This document shows positions 8,837 to 17,792 of a DNA stretch of 47,293 nucleotides, in pieces. The stretch's first letter is position 1; every line of letters begins with the position of its first letter. The stretch is from assembly GCA_029238665.1 (NCBI GenBank), contig JAQWFQ010000025.1, positions 1-47,293 on the forward strand. Direction: 5' to 3'. Origin of the DNA: Crocinitomicaceae bacterium (GTDB taxonomy: Bacteria; Bacteroidota; Bacteroidia; Flavobacteriales_D; Crocinitomicaceae). The position numbers and the translations under genes were made by a program. The notes under the pieces were generated by a model. The model was not told where the DNA came from and ran no database searches. It saw only the letters and a program-made list of their open reading frames with translations.

Positions 8837-10126
8837 TTATCGAATTACGGTTATAGACCCTTTGTATTGTTTGTTTTTCGAATCGTTTAATTCAAGGACA
8901 TAAAAGAAGACCCCTTCAGTTACAACCCCAGATTTTACGGTTCCGTCCCAAGCTTTAGTTGTACTATACGATCTGGATTGAAAAACTTCTTGGCCCCACC
9001 GGTCGTAAATGTGAATGGAGTTGTTCGGGTATTCTTCAATCCCCTCAATCAACCAACGTTCATTTACACCATCGCCATTAGGAGAAAACATAGTTGGAAT
9101 GAACAATTCTTTAGAAATTGTAACGGTTATATGGTCACTCAATGTGCATCCGTTTTCTGTGGCTGTTAATGTAATTGTTGTTGTTTCTTCAGGAAACACA
9201 AGTGCGTTTAAAACGAGGGGGTTGCTAAATAAAAATGAGGGCTCCCAGTGGTGCGTTGGCGCACTTGTTATGCCATTAAGGGTTACCGCTGCGCCAGGAG
9301 TAGACGATTGATCAGCACCAGCATCAACCATAAATGAATAGACGTCAATGGAAGGGCTGTCAGTTGTGACAAGCACACTGCAATCGGTAAAACAATTGGT
9401 GCTAACTGTTAAAATGTCCCCATCAATTAATTCCGAAGTTGAAAAAACATTAATGTCGGTTACCGCAACCAGCTCACTGTTAATAAACCAATTATATGTG
9501 GAAGCGTTAGGGCAGTCGGTTAACAATGCCTCAAAGGAAACAATGTCATTTAAACAAATAGCGATAGAACTTGGGGTAACGCCTATTGTTGGTGTTGGCC
9601 GGTCAACGCCAGCTCCCGTCAAATATAAATCAAAAGAACACTCAGCAGCGGTGGTTATTCCCGGGCCGGTTTGATCACCATTAACAACAATGTAATAGCT
9701 TGTGTTTGGCGCTAAGCCTAGCGCATTTAAACTGAAAGGGGAGGCCCCATTAGAAACACAGTTACTTACTTGAATGTAAGAAGCGGAGTTGCACGGAACA
9801 GATGCCTCCAGAATCAATGCTTGAATTTCAGTGTCTTGATTTGGATTTAAAACAAAATTTAAATTGTTAAAATTTACCGTCACATCACCTCCAGTCGCGT
9901 TGGTTTTGAATGTAAACCAAACGGTATTTTGAGCTGTAAAACAGAAGTTAAAATCATCTTCACACCCAGGACAAAATGTACTATTTGCACCAATATTATT
10001 AAGCGAAACGACTGTGTTTGGGCATATTTCAAGAGCTGTAGAACAGTCGTTATATAGTGCTTGCGCCCGACCAAAACCCACAGAGGCCAAAACAAAAAAT
10101 AAAAAAATGACACCTGTTTTTACCAT
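8837..10126 (-). CDS. T9SS type B cargo protein with gliding-motility-associated C-terminal (CHU_C) domain
   Basis: The protein has 429 residues. It starts with a signal peptide and a cysteine-containing module (YNDCSTALEICPN, FCPGCEDDFNFCF), as seen at the start of many Bacteroidota adhesin-like proteins. Ig/PKD-like segments follow (VDAGADQSSTPGAAVTLNG). The last roughly 90 residues are a CHU_C domain: LFIPTMFSPNGDGVNERWLI, SIHIYDRWGQEVFQSR, AWDGTVKSGVVTEGVFFYV. This domain routes cargo to T9SS with a PorP/SprF-type partner, and that partner is the very next gene with a one-base gap. It is likely a surface-attached or secreted structural or adhesive protein. The ligand is unknown. A -7 box lies about 34 bases before the ATG. 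Confidence 0.9.
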   Translation of the reverse strand: MVKTGVIFLFFVLASVGFGRAQALYNDCSTALEICPNTVVSLNNIGANSTFCPGCEDDFNFCFTAQNTVWFTFKTNATGGDVTVNFNNLNFVLNPNQDTEIQALILEASVPCNSASYIQVSNCVSNGASPFSLNALGLAPNTSYYIVVNGDQTGPGITTAAECSFDLYLTGAGVDRPTPTIGVTPSSIAICLNDIVSFEALLTDCPNASTYNWFINSELVAVTDINVFSTSELIDGDILTVSTNCFTDCSVLVTTDSPSIDVYSFMVDAGADQSSTPGAAVTLNGITSAPTHHWEPSFLFSNPLVLNALVFPEETTTITLTATENGCTLSDHITVTISKELFIPTMFSPNGDGVNERWLIEGIEEYPNNSIHIYDRWGQEVFQSRSYSTTKAWDGTVKSGVVTEGVFFYVLELNDSKNKQYKGSITVIR

Positions 10127-10160
10127 AGCGAAAACCCCTTGTTTTTTCTAGTATTTTAAT

Positions 10161-10168
10161 CAAAAATA
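10161..10168 (-). promoter_or_regulatory. Putative -7 box for the CHU_C/porP block (TATTTTTG)
   Basis: TATTTTTG on the minus strand is an exact TAnnTTTG match, 34 bases upstream of the ATG at 10126. A TTTG-like -33 element is poor. It lies back to back with the plus-strand box at 10200-10207, so the 155-base gap is a divergent promoter region. Confidence 0.4.
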
Positions 10169-10199
10169 AGATAATTTTACAGACCAATTGGCTGTATTA

Positions 10200-10207
10200 T
10201 AGCTTTG
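10200..10207 (+). promoter_or_regulatory. Putative -7 box for the outer-membrane barrel gene (TAGCTTTG)
   Basis: TAGCTTTG matches TAnnTTTG exactly and lies 74 bases before the chosen ATG at 10282, which would leave a leader of roughly 70 bases. The -33 element is a weak T-run about 20 bases upstream. Confidence 0.35.
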
Positions 10208-10281
10208 TTCGATCGATTTAAATTCGTTTTGGCACACTTTTTAGAACTTTAATCATCAGCTAATTGTTAAAATTGATTTTT

Positions 10282-11892
10282 ATGAAAAAAATAATTACAC
10301 TCGGAATCTTCATTTCCTTTACGTTAATCAGCTTTTCCCAAAGGTTAGATTATGACAATGATTCAAAATGGTTTTTTGGTTTAAACGTAGGGGCTGCATG
10401 GAATACAACAGACGTTAAAAATCAAACAAATACAGGCTGGGGCGCAATCTTTGGTCGGTCATTCAACTATAATTACGGACGAACAGTTAGTTTTGATTTA
10501 AGGCTGAGGTACTTGAGTGGAAATTGGTATGGACAGGATTATGACACGACGCCCTTGTTGGGGTATAATCCCGAATATAACCCTGCTGGAAACGTTAGTC
10601 AGCAATACGACTCTTTAGGGTACACCATCAATAACTTTCAGACAGAAGCTCAAGAGCTGGGACTAGAACTTGCCATTCATTTAAATGCTTTGCGTGAAAC
10701 TACAGGATGGGATCCATACATCTTTGGTGGGGCTAACATTGTTGTAAACCAGGCGTATGGAGATTTGGTTTATGCTGATTCACTAGGTCAATATACCTAC
10801 AATTACAGTGCGTCGGGCATGTCAAAACCAGAGTGGAATCTTTTGTCTGATGGTATCTATGACATGGCTTTGGACGGAAGCGAACAAGATAAATTTAACG
10901 TAGATTTTATGCCTAGTCTAGGGTTTGGCTTGGGGTATCAGGCATCTCCATGGCTTTCTCTAGGTGTTGAACATAAAACAACATTTGCAATGAAAGATGT
11001 TTTTGATGGGTATGTTGACCCTGAAAAACGTTGGGGTCTTTTTGAAAACGATGTTTATCATTATACCTCAGCATATTTAAGGTTTAATTTGAGAAAGCGA
11101 AATACACACCAGGGAATAGAAAAGATTCCTATTGTTGAGGAACCACAAATTATTGAAGAACCAGCCCCTTGTTTACCTCCAGTTATTTCTATTGTTGCCC
11201 CAGCGGGATCATTTTCTGTTGTTCAAACAAAAAAATTAGTACTAAAAGCAATTATTTCAAACATTCAGAATGCTTCAGCAGTTACGGTTAAATTAAACGG
11301 AGAGCTTCAGTATGAAGGAGCGTATAACAATACAACCAACGTGTTTACGAAGTTACTAGAGCTGTCTCCTCGTTCAAATACAATTGAGATTTCTGCGTTA
11401 ACCGAATGTGGCTCAAGAACAAAGGTTATAAGGGTTTCTTATCAGCCCTGTTCTTCTCCGGAAATTACACTGATTACCCCGAGGCAAAAAAACAGCGTGG
11501 CTTCTAAAAATACCGCGTCAATACAAGCAAAAATTACAGGTGTTTCATCTGTTGAGGAGCTGAAAATTACGGTTAATGGCGTGTTAATTTCAGGAGGATC
11601 TTATATTGCTCAAACAGGAGTTTACAGTAATTTAATTTCATTAAAGCCAGGAAAAAACAGTGTTATTTACACGGTAACGAATAATTGCGGAGTGGTTTCT
11701 GACCAATGTACAATTACAAATCAAACAAGCACACCGCCTAAAATGATTACAATTTGCCATAAGTCCGGAAGGAAATCAACAACAATGGAAATTCCGTTCT
11801 CTGAATGGGGTGCACACCAGGCGCATGGCGACCAAATGGGAGCATGTAAAATCGTAAAACCGTCCAGAAATACAAGTCGAGATAAAAACTAA
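10282..11892 (+). CDS. Outer-membrane beta-barrel protein with two Ig-like repeats and a C-terminal Cys/His motif
   Basis: The ATG at 10282 gives 536 residues and a clean signal peptide (MKKIITLGIFISFTLISFSQ); an in-frame TTG 18 bases earlier is less likely. Residues about 21-275 look like an outer-membrane barrel, with aromatic-ended strands such as KWFFGLNVGAAWN, RTVSFDLRLRYLSGNWYG and YTSAYLRFNLRKR. Two tandem modules of about 95 residues follow (about 294-388 and 388-483). Each begins Pro-Cys-x-x-Pro-x-I and holds VTVKLNG or ITVNGV cores, consistent with Ig-like folds. The tail (about 490-530) has ITICHKSGRK and GAHQAHGDQMGACK, a Cys/His motif I have seen at the ends of Bacteroidota surface proteins and that could bind metal. 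Function is unknown. A perfect terminator follows. Confidence 0.72.
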   Translation: MKKIITLGIFISFTLISFSQRLDYDNDSKWFFGLNVGAAWNTTDVKNQTNTGWGAIFGRSFNYNYGRTVSFDLRLRYLSGNWYGQDYDTTPLLGYNPEYNPAGNVSQQYDSLGYTINNFQTEAQELGLELAIHLNALRETTGWDPYIFGGANIVVNQAYGDLVYADSLGQYTYNYSASGMSKPEWNLLSDGIYDMALDGSEQDKFNVDFMPSLGFGLGYQASPWLSLGVEHKTTFAMKDVFDGYVDPEKRWGLFENDVYHYTSAYLRFNLRKRNTHQGIEKIPIVEEPQIIEEPAPCLPPVISIVAPAGSFSVVQTKKLVLKAIISNIQNASAVTVKLNGELQYEGAYNNTTNVFTKLLELSPRSNTIEISALTECGSRTKVIRVSYQPCSSPEITLITPRQKNSVASKNTASIQAKITGVSSVEELKITVNGVLISGGSYIAQTGVYSNLISLKPGKNSVIYTVTNNCGVVSDQCTITNQTSTPPKMITICHKSGRKSTTMEIPFSEWGAHQAHGDQMGACKIVKPSRNTSRDKN

Positions 11893-11921
11893 GAGGGGAA
11901 GAAGAGAATGTTTCACGAGAC

Positions 11922-11956
11922 AAAAAACGGGCTTGAAATTTCAAGCCCGTTTTTTT
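11922..11956 (+). terminator. Rho-independent terminator after the barrel gene
   Basis: A perfect 24-base inverted repeat (11927-11950, arms ACGGGCTTGAAA and TTTCAAGCCCGT) is flanked by an A-run and a T-run of at least six. It lies 30 bases after the stop codon of the barrel gene. Confidence 0.93.
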
Positions 11957-12047
11957 ATGCCGTATTAGCAATGAAGTTATATCCGTTTTATTTTTAAAAA
12001 TCAATTCATCTAACTATATTCGCAGACTTATTTAGAAATAATAGAAG

Positions 12048-14237
12048 ATGGCAATAATTGGAAAAATTAGAGATAAATCGTGGTTAATATTAATCATTGT
12101 AGGTGGTGCGTTAGTAGCATTTATCTTAGGAGATTATCAAAAAGGTTCTACAGGGGTAGAGTCTAAGTATGGTTTTGGAACGGTTTACGGAGAAAAAGTT
12201 AACATAGACGATTTCAATACAGCAATCAATACAGCTGATGAGAATGCTAGAAGAGCTGCACGACAACAACAACAAGCTCCTGCACCTGTAGACAAGGCGA
12301 AGGTATGGGCTTCTTTCATAGACAATGTAGTGTTAGAAAGAGAATACGAAGCGTTAGGAGTAACGGTTTCAGATGATGAGTTTGATGCTTATTTGTATGG
12401 CCAAGAAGGGTTTGATGTTATTCCTGAATTAGTTCAAGGGTTTACAGACTCTATTACGGGAATGTTTAATGAGAAGTTACTTCAGGCTCGTGTTGAAGAA
12501 ATGGAATCGTCTGATGATCCAGGAATTCAACAACAGTGGTTAGATTCAAAAGACTATTATGTAAATAGAAGAAAGCAAGAAAAGTATTTTGCAATATTGA
12601 ACCAAGGGGTTTATGTTACAGACCTTGAGGCAAAAAATGAATACGTTGCTCAAAAAGAAATTAAAAGTGTTTCATATGTACTTGAGCGTTTTAATACGAT
12701 AGATGATTCAGACGTCGATGCTTCTGAAGCTAACGTGAAGGCATACTTTGAGGCAAATAAAGCGGAAAAGAAATACGAAAACAGAGAGTCTTTAAGAGAG
12801 GTTAAGTTTTTTGATGTAACAATTGAACCATCAAAAGCAGACGTTAAGCGTTTTGAAGATGACCTTGTGGCAATGCAAGATGGATTGAAAGCGGCAACGA
12901 ATGATTCTTTATATGTAATGAAGAATTCTGAGCTTAAGTTTTTCTCAAGTATAGCGACTTTCAAATCAGAGAAAGATGAGAAAGCAAAAAACGGGATGAC
13001 ATATCCTGATGCTATGGATTCTGTTATTCGAGCGTCTTCAATAGGTGATGTTGTTGGACCATTTGAAGACAAAGGTTCAATGAAAATTGCTAAGGTTATC
13101 GGTTTTAATGGGAAGTTGTTAACGGCACGTCACATTTTAATTGCTGCACAACGAACAGACTCTGCTGCTGTAGCAAAAGCGAAACGAAAGGTGGATTCTA
13201 TCATGCCTTTATTGAATCAATCTAATTTTGGAGCATTTGTCCTTAAGCACTCTGAAGATCCAGGTTCAAAAGATAAGGGCGGGAAGTATGAAGATTTTAT
13301 GGACTACGAAATGGTTCCTGAATTTAGTCAGTTTGCTTCAAATGAGCCTATCGGAAAAATCGGATATGTTCAGACTGATTATGGATTCCACATTATGGAG
13401 GCACTAGGACGTAAGTCTGCAAAGGAGCCTGTGTTGGCAATCGTTCAAAAAACGTTAAAACCAAGCTTAGAAACAATTGATCAAAAAGAAAATGAACTTT
13501 ATGAGTTGCACCGAACACTGTTTGATGAGCTTGGTGCTAAGGATGATGAAGCATCAAAAATAGCGTTGTTTGATACGCTTGTTTCTAAAGCAGGGTATAT
13601 TTCTAGACCACTTACCATTAAAGAAAACAGCCCTAAGGTTTACGGGTTTAAATCTAAGTTTGCTGAAGACAAAATCCTTAAGCTGGCATTTGATGCTGAC
13701 GCTCAAATAGGAGATTTAGTTAGCGCACCAATAAAAGATCAAGAAAGGTATGTAATAGGTGTTCTCTCTTCAATTAAAAACAAAGGAGAAGCGAATTACA
13801 ACGACGTTCAATTGGTTATTGAGAAAGACTACATTCAAGCAGAGAAAGCGAAAATTATTTCAGCAAGAATGTCAGACGTGACGTCGTTAAAAGCATTATC
13901 TAAATCTTTGAAAGGAGCGCGAGTTCAAAAAGCAGAGGTTACTTTTGGAAATGTTCAACTTACAGGTGCTGGTTTTGAACCTGAAATTGTAGGTTCTATG
14001 TTTTCAGGGCTAAAAGATGGTCAAATTACAATTCCTTTGGTTGGAAAAAGTGGTGTTTATGTAGCTCAAATTGAAAAAACAGTGAAAGCTCCAGAAGCAG
14101 CAAACTACTTAGTTGAAAAAGATAAATTGTTGAGAGATGGGCGCAACAGCATCCAGAATTTCGCAACAAAATCATTGGTTAAACAAGCTGATGTTATAGA
14201 CAATAGAAGATTCTTCGAAAACAATATAAGAAGATAG
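12048..14237 (+). CDS. PpiD/SurA-like membrane-anchored peptidyl-prolyl isomerase
   Basis: The 729-residue protein starts with a single N-terminal membrane anchor (SWLILIIVGGALVAFILGDY) and no cleavage site, so the bulk lies in the periplasm. The N-terminal region resembles the SurA/PpiD chaperone segment. A parvulin-type PPIase domain sits near residues 355-460 (LLTARHILIAAQRTDS, FVLKHSEDPGSKDKGGKYED, IGYVQTDYGFHIMEALGRK), with the conserved HIL and GFHIM elements. It should help fold outer-membrane or secreted proteins as they leave the Sec translocon, which fits a neighbourhood full of barrel and T9SS proteins. The architecture is like PpiD rather than soluble SurA. A TATATTCG sequence at 12015-12022 is a possible -7 box. 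The gene stands alone between two terminators. Confidence 0.88.
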   Translation: MAIIGKIRDKSWLILIIVGGALVAFILGDYQKGSTGVESKYGFGTVYGEKVNIDDFNTAINTADENARRAARQQQQAPAPVDKAKVWASFIDNVVLEREYEALGVTVSDDEFDAYLYGQEGFDVIPELVQGFTDSITGMFNEKLLQARVEEMESSDDPGIQQQWLDSKDYYVNRRKQEKYFAILNQGVYVTDLEAKNEYVAQKEIKSVSYVLERFNTIDDSDVDASEANVKAYFEANKAEKKYENRESLREVKFFDVTIEPSKADVKRFEDDLVAMQDGLKAATNDSLYVMKNSELKFFSSIATFKSEKDEKAKNGMTYPDAMDSVIRASSIGDVVGPFEDKGSMKIAKVIGFNGKLLTARHILIAAQRTDSAAVAKAKRKVDSIMPLLNQSNFGAFVLKHSEDPGSKDKGGKYEDFMDYEMVPEFSQFASNEPIGKIGYVQTDYGFHIMEALGRKSAKEPVLAIVQKTLKPSLETIDQKENELYELHRTLFDELGAKDDEASKIALFDTLVSKAGYISRPLTIKENSPKVYGFKSKFAEDKILKLAFDADAQIGDLVSAPIKDQERYVIGVLSSIKNKGEANYNDVQLVIEKDYIQAEKAKIISARMSDVTSLKALSKSLKGARVQKAEVTFGNVQLTGAGFEPEIVGSMFSGLKDGQITIPLVGKSGVYVAQIEKTVKAPEAANYLVEKDKLLRDGRNSIQNFATKSLVKQADVIDNRRFFENNIRR

Positions 14238-14253
14238 TCTTTCAAGAAAGATT

Positions 14254-14284
14254 TAAAAAGGCTTCCGCAAGGAGGCCTTTTTTT
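14254..14284. terminator. Bidirectional terminator between the PPIase gene and dprA
   Basis: The hairpin GGCTTCC-GCAA-GGAGGCC, with one G-T pair, is flanked by an A-run on the left and seven T on the right. It can therefore end transcripts from both the PPIase gene (stop at 14237) and the convergent dprA gene, whose stop codon at 14283-14285 lies at the edge of the T-run. Confidence 0.88.
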
Positions 14285-15401
14285 ATGCCATAGAATATCG
14301 ATTTCCAGGATGCGACTTTATAACGCCCTCCATTTCTAACTCAAATAATTCTGAATTTAATTTTGAAATTGGAAGCGTTGTTTCAATGGAAATCTTGTCT
14401 ATCTGTGCAAGTTGATTTTTTACAAGGGTGTCAACAATCGTTTTTTGAATTTCACTAAGCGACTTCAAGGTAGAAGTATAGTCAACTGTACGTTCGGCGG
14501 ATTGCCAATTCATTAGGGTAAGAAAATCAAGGGGGCTTTGTATGAGGTGTGCTTTTTGGTCGTGGATCAATTTGTTGCACCCCTTTGAAACTTCTTGATG
14601 TATGGAACCCGGAAAAGCAAAAACATCTCTATTATAATCGTTGGCAAGGTTGGCTGTAATTAGAGAGCCTCCCTTTAGCTTACTTTCGACTACAATGGTA
14701 GCTTCTGCTAATCCCGCAACTATTCGGTTTCGTTTCGGAAAATTTTCTGGTCTAGGAGTTGTTCCAGGAATGAACTCACTGATGAGCCCACCTAAATGTT
14801 TCATTTGTTCAGCTAAAGCTATATTTTGAGCGGGGTAAAGACGATCTATACCGTGCCCCAACACGCCAACAGTAGGAACGCCATACGCGATGCAATATTT
14901 GTGCACGAGGGTGTCAATTCCGAGGGCTAGCCCACTAATTACAGTAATATTTTGTCCTTTAAACGATTGAATCAGTGATTTTACAATTTGTTCCCCGTAC
15001 GGCGTGCTGTTTCGTGTCCCGACAATGGAAACAATCTTTTCGGCGTTTAATTTGACGGCACCAGTTGCGTAAATCAGAAGGGGAGAGTCAACACAGTTTT
15101 TGAGCCGTTGTGGATAGTTTTTGTCTGTGTAAAAGGCGCATTTAATGTTGTTTTTAACACAATAATTATATGTTTTTTCAGCTTTTTCAAGAGCCTCTTT
15201 TCGCTTTAAACTTTGAATCTGCTTAATGGTTAATCCTGTTTTTGTGACGAGTTGTTTCTCTGAAAGCAGAAATAATTCATCGACAGAATTTAACTTAAGC
15301 ATCAGTTTTTTGGCTTTAATTGGGCCAATTCGATTAAGCATGGTTAGCCCTATTTGGTAATGTAGGTGGCTGTAGTTCAAAATAATTGGTATTTTAGTCA
15401 C
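14283..15401 (-). CDS. dprA: DNA processing protein DprA (Smf family)
   Basis: The 372-residue protein has the DprA architecture. An N-terminal helix-hairpin-helix region (LHYQIGLTMLNRIGPIKAKK) precedes the Rossmann-like core with IVSIVGTRNSTPYGEQIVKS, VISGLALGIDTLVHKYC, VGVLGHGIDRLYPAQN, ENFPKRNRIVAGL and KGGSLITANLAND. A C-terminal winged-helix segment follows (LPISKLNSELFELEMEGVIK). DprA protects incoming single-stranded DNA and loads RecA during natural transformation; many non-competent bacteria also keep it. The start is GTG at 15401. An ATG at about 15341 would remove the conserved LHYQIGLT segment, so GTG or another upstream rare start is favoured. Only 21 bases separate this start from that of the divergent TonB receptor gene. 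Confidence 0.93.
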   Translation of the reverse strand: MTKIPIILNYSHLHYQIGLTMLNRIGPIKAKKLMLKLNSVDELFLLSEKQLVTKTGLTIKQIQSLKRKEALEKAEKTYNYCVKNNIKCAFYTDKNYPQRLKNCVDSPLLIYATGAVKLNAEKIVSIVGTRNSTPYGEQIVKSLIQSFKGQNITVISGLALGIDTLVHKYCIAYGVPTVGVLGHGIDRLYPAQNIALAEQMKHLGGLISEFIPGTTPRPENFPKRNRIVAGLAEATIVVESKLKGGSLITANLANDYNRDVFAFPGSIHQEVSKGCNKLIHDQKAHLIQSPLDFLTLMNWQSAERTVDYTSTLKSLSEIQKTIVDTLVKNQLAQIDKISIETTLPISKLNSELFELEMEGVIKSHPGNRYSMA

Positions 15402-15422
15402 TTTAATTTAAGAAAAAAAAGG

Positions 15423-17792
15423 ATGAAAACTATACTGCTAGCACTTACATTTATTCCACTTTGTTTATTTTCTCAAGTAACAGGGACAATTGTTAATGTT
15501 AATGGCAATACAAAAGAAACAGTCATAGGGGCTAAAATTATTGCTTCAACAGGAGAAAAAGTACGCAGTGACCTGGACGGAAGGTTTACATTGAACCCGA
15601 GTAGCTACCCTACCACCTTAATTATTTCAGCACAAACGTTTTTAACAGACACAATCCTAATTGAAAAATCAGGGACTTATACTTTCCGAATGAAAGAGCC
15701 TGTTCAAGTTATTAAAACAGTTGTTGTTTCTGCTGGTAGAAGAGATCAAGATATTGAAGATATATCGATTTCAATGGAGATTCTCAAACCAACACTTTTA
15801 GACAATAAAGGAGTGGTTGATTTAGAGCAAGCTGTAGATCAAAGTCCAGGCGTTTTTGCAATGGATGGTCAAGTAAGTATTCGAGGAGGCTCGGGTTTTG
15901 CTTATGGTGCAGGTAGTCGGGTTTTGTTATTGTGGAATGGGGTTCCAATTATTAGTGGTGATGCTGGCGATGTTAAGTGGACGACCGTTCCAATTGAAAA
16001 CGCATCACGAATAGAGGTTATTAAAGGAGCGTCATCTGTTTTGTATGGTTCAGGTGCTTTAAATGGAATCATTTCGTTGATCGAAAGAGAGCCAAGTACA
16101 AAAGGGGAGCTTCGTGCCAAAATTCAAACAGGAATCTATGACAATCCTAAAAGATCATCGTTGAGGTGGTGGAGAGACAAGCCTGTCAACCCAATGTTTC
16201 ATCAAGCCGAAGTTTTTTATGGAAAAATGCACAAGAAGTTCGGATATACGATTTCTATGAATGGATTTAACACAGAGGGATATAAAGAAGGCGAAACAGC
16301 GAGTAGAGGTCGTGTTTCTGGCTCTCTATTTTTTCGTCCTGAGAAAATAAAGCGAATGAAACTAGGGGTTGGATATAATGTTCAATATGAAAAAGCAGGA
16401 AATTTCCTGATTTGGGAGAGCGATACCTTTGCATACTCTCCACAGGGCGGGACAGATACAAATAACCCTGAATCAACATTAACATACAATACAGGAGTTA
16501 CAGTAAGCATAGATCCATACTTAAAGGTTTATGACAAGCACAATAACTTACACACCGTAAAAACGAGGTATTATTACCTCGATCGAACAAACTTAACAAA
16601 CACGTCGCAGTCTAGTTCTTCTGCTGTACTGTTTGGAGATTATCAATTTCAGCGAAAATGGTCAAAAGGAACGGTGTTAACTTCTGGTTTGACATGGTTA
16701 AGAAGTGATGTAAAATCAAATTTGTTTAACAACCATTATTCAAATAATTATGCGGCGTATGCTCAGCTAGAAAAAAGGTACAAGAAATTTGATATTACAG
16801 GAGGGGTTCGTTTTGAATACTTTGAACAAGATGGCATACGTGGAGATTCTGATTTTACCATTGGTAAAGACACGAATAACATGATGACGCTTCCCGTTTA
16901 CCCGATTATTAGAATGGGAGCACATTATGAATTGTTTAAATACACACACCTAAGGGCTTCATTTGGTCAAGGGATTAGATACCCTTCGGTTGCTGAGCGT
17001 TATACCCAAACATCTGTTGGGGCGCTTAATATTTTCCCAAATGACAACCTAAAACCAGAAACAGGATGGGCTGCTGAAATAGGAGTTAAGCAAGTTGTTC
17101 GATTGGGTAAAAAATGGAAAGGAATAATTGATGTTGCCGGTTTTATAAATCAGTACGACAATATGATGGAGTTTACATTTGGGTCATACATTCCACCAGG
17201 AACAGTAATTTCAATTGACCCAGCGTCTCCAACATATTTTGGAAATTACGTTGGGTTTCAGGCACAAAATGCAGAAAAAGCACGCATAACAGGGGCCGAA
17301 TTCTCATTTAACAGTCAAGGAACAATAGGTGATGTTGAATTGACATCGTTGATTGGGTACACATACATGAACCCTGTCAGTTTAAATAGCGATTCTGCAT
17401 ACATTTCAACGTTTTCTGATTCAGGAACAACAATGCTTAAGTATCGATTTAAGCACTTAGCAAAAGCAGACGTTGAAGCGACATGGAAAGGATTTAGCAT
17501 AGGGTTTTCGGCACGTTATAACAGCTATATGTCTAACGTAGACAAGACCTTCATTGATGGCATTGATGTTTTAGGACTTGAAACAATTCAAATTTTACCA
17601 GGACTAAAAGAATATAGAGAGCTAAACAACAAAGGAAGCTTAGTTTTTGATGCAAGAGTTGGGTATGAGTTCACAGAGAATTATCGCCTTGGATTTATGG
17701 TAAACAACCTGTTAAACGCGGAGTATTCTGGACGCCCTGGAGACATTCAAGCACCAAGAACATTCTTGTTACAATTACAATTAAAGTTTTAA
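15423..17792 (+). CDS. TonB-dependent outer-membrane receptor with carboxypeptidase-like regulatory domain
   Basis: The ATG at 15423 is preceded by a purine run ending AAGG and gives 789 residues with a signal peptide (MKTILLALTFIPLCLFSQ). Residues about 20-100 are a carboxypeptidase-D regulatory-like domain (GTIVNVNGNTKETVIGAK, SDLDGRFTL), common in Bacteroidota receptors. The plug domain follows (VDLEQAVDQSPGVFAMDGQV, SIRGGSGFAYGAGSRVLLLW, IENASRIEVIKGASSVLYGS), then a large barrel ending in an aromatic C-terminal strand (TFLLQLQLKF). It imports a nutrient, possibly a metal chelate or cofactor, using TonB energy; the substrate cannot be read. There is no SusD partner, so it is not a typical glycan-uptake pair. 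The stop codon overlaps the kdsB ATG by one base, an odd pairing with a lipopolysaccharide gene. Confidence 0.92.
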   Translation: MKTILLALTFIPLCLFSQVTGTIVNVNGNTKETVIGAKIIASTGEKVRSDLDGRFTLNPSSYPTTLIISAQTFLTDTILIEKSGTYTFRMKEPVQVIKTVVVSAGRRDQDIEDISISMEILKPTLLDNKGVVDLEQAVDQSPGVFAMDGQVSIRGGSGFAYGAGSRVLLLWNGVPIISGDAGDVKWTTVPIENASRIEVIKGASSVLYGSGALNGIISLIEREPSTKGELRAKIQTGIYDNPKRSSLRWWRDKPVNPMFHQAEVFYGKMHKKFGYTISMNGFNTEGYKEGETASRGRVSGSLFFRPEKIKRMKLGVGYNVQYEKAGNFLIWESDTFAYSPQGGTDTNNPESTLTYNTGVTVSIDPYLKVYDKHNNLHTVKTRYYYLDRTNLTNTSQSSSSAVLFGDYQFQRKWSKGTVLTSGLTWLRSDVKSNLFNNHYSNNYAAYAQLEKRYKKFDITGGVRFEYFEQDGIRGDSDFTIGKDTNNMMTLPVYPIIRMGAHYELFKYTHLRASFGQGIRYPSVAERYTQTSVGALNIFPNDNLKPETGWAAEIGVKQVVRLGKKWKGIIDVAGFINQYDNMMEFTFGSYIPPGTVISIDPASPTYFGNYVGFQAQNAEKARITGAEFSFNSQGTIGDVELTSLIGYTYMNPVSLNSDSAYISTFSDSGTTMLKYRFKHLAKADVEATWKGFSIGFSARYNSYMSNVDKTFIDGIDVLGLETIQILPGLKEYRELNNKGSLVFDARVGYEFTENYRLGFMVNNLLNAEYSGRPGDIQAPRTFLLQLQLKF

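Noticed and set aside
9348-9674. A 108-codon frame antisense to the CHU_C cargo gene.
   Set aside because: The opposite strand encodes a clear secreted protein across the full length; this frame has no recognisable features.
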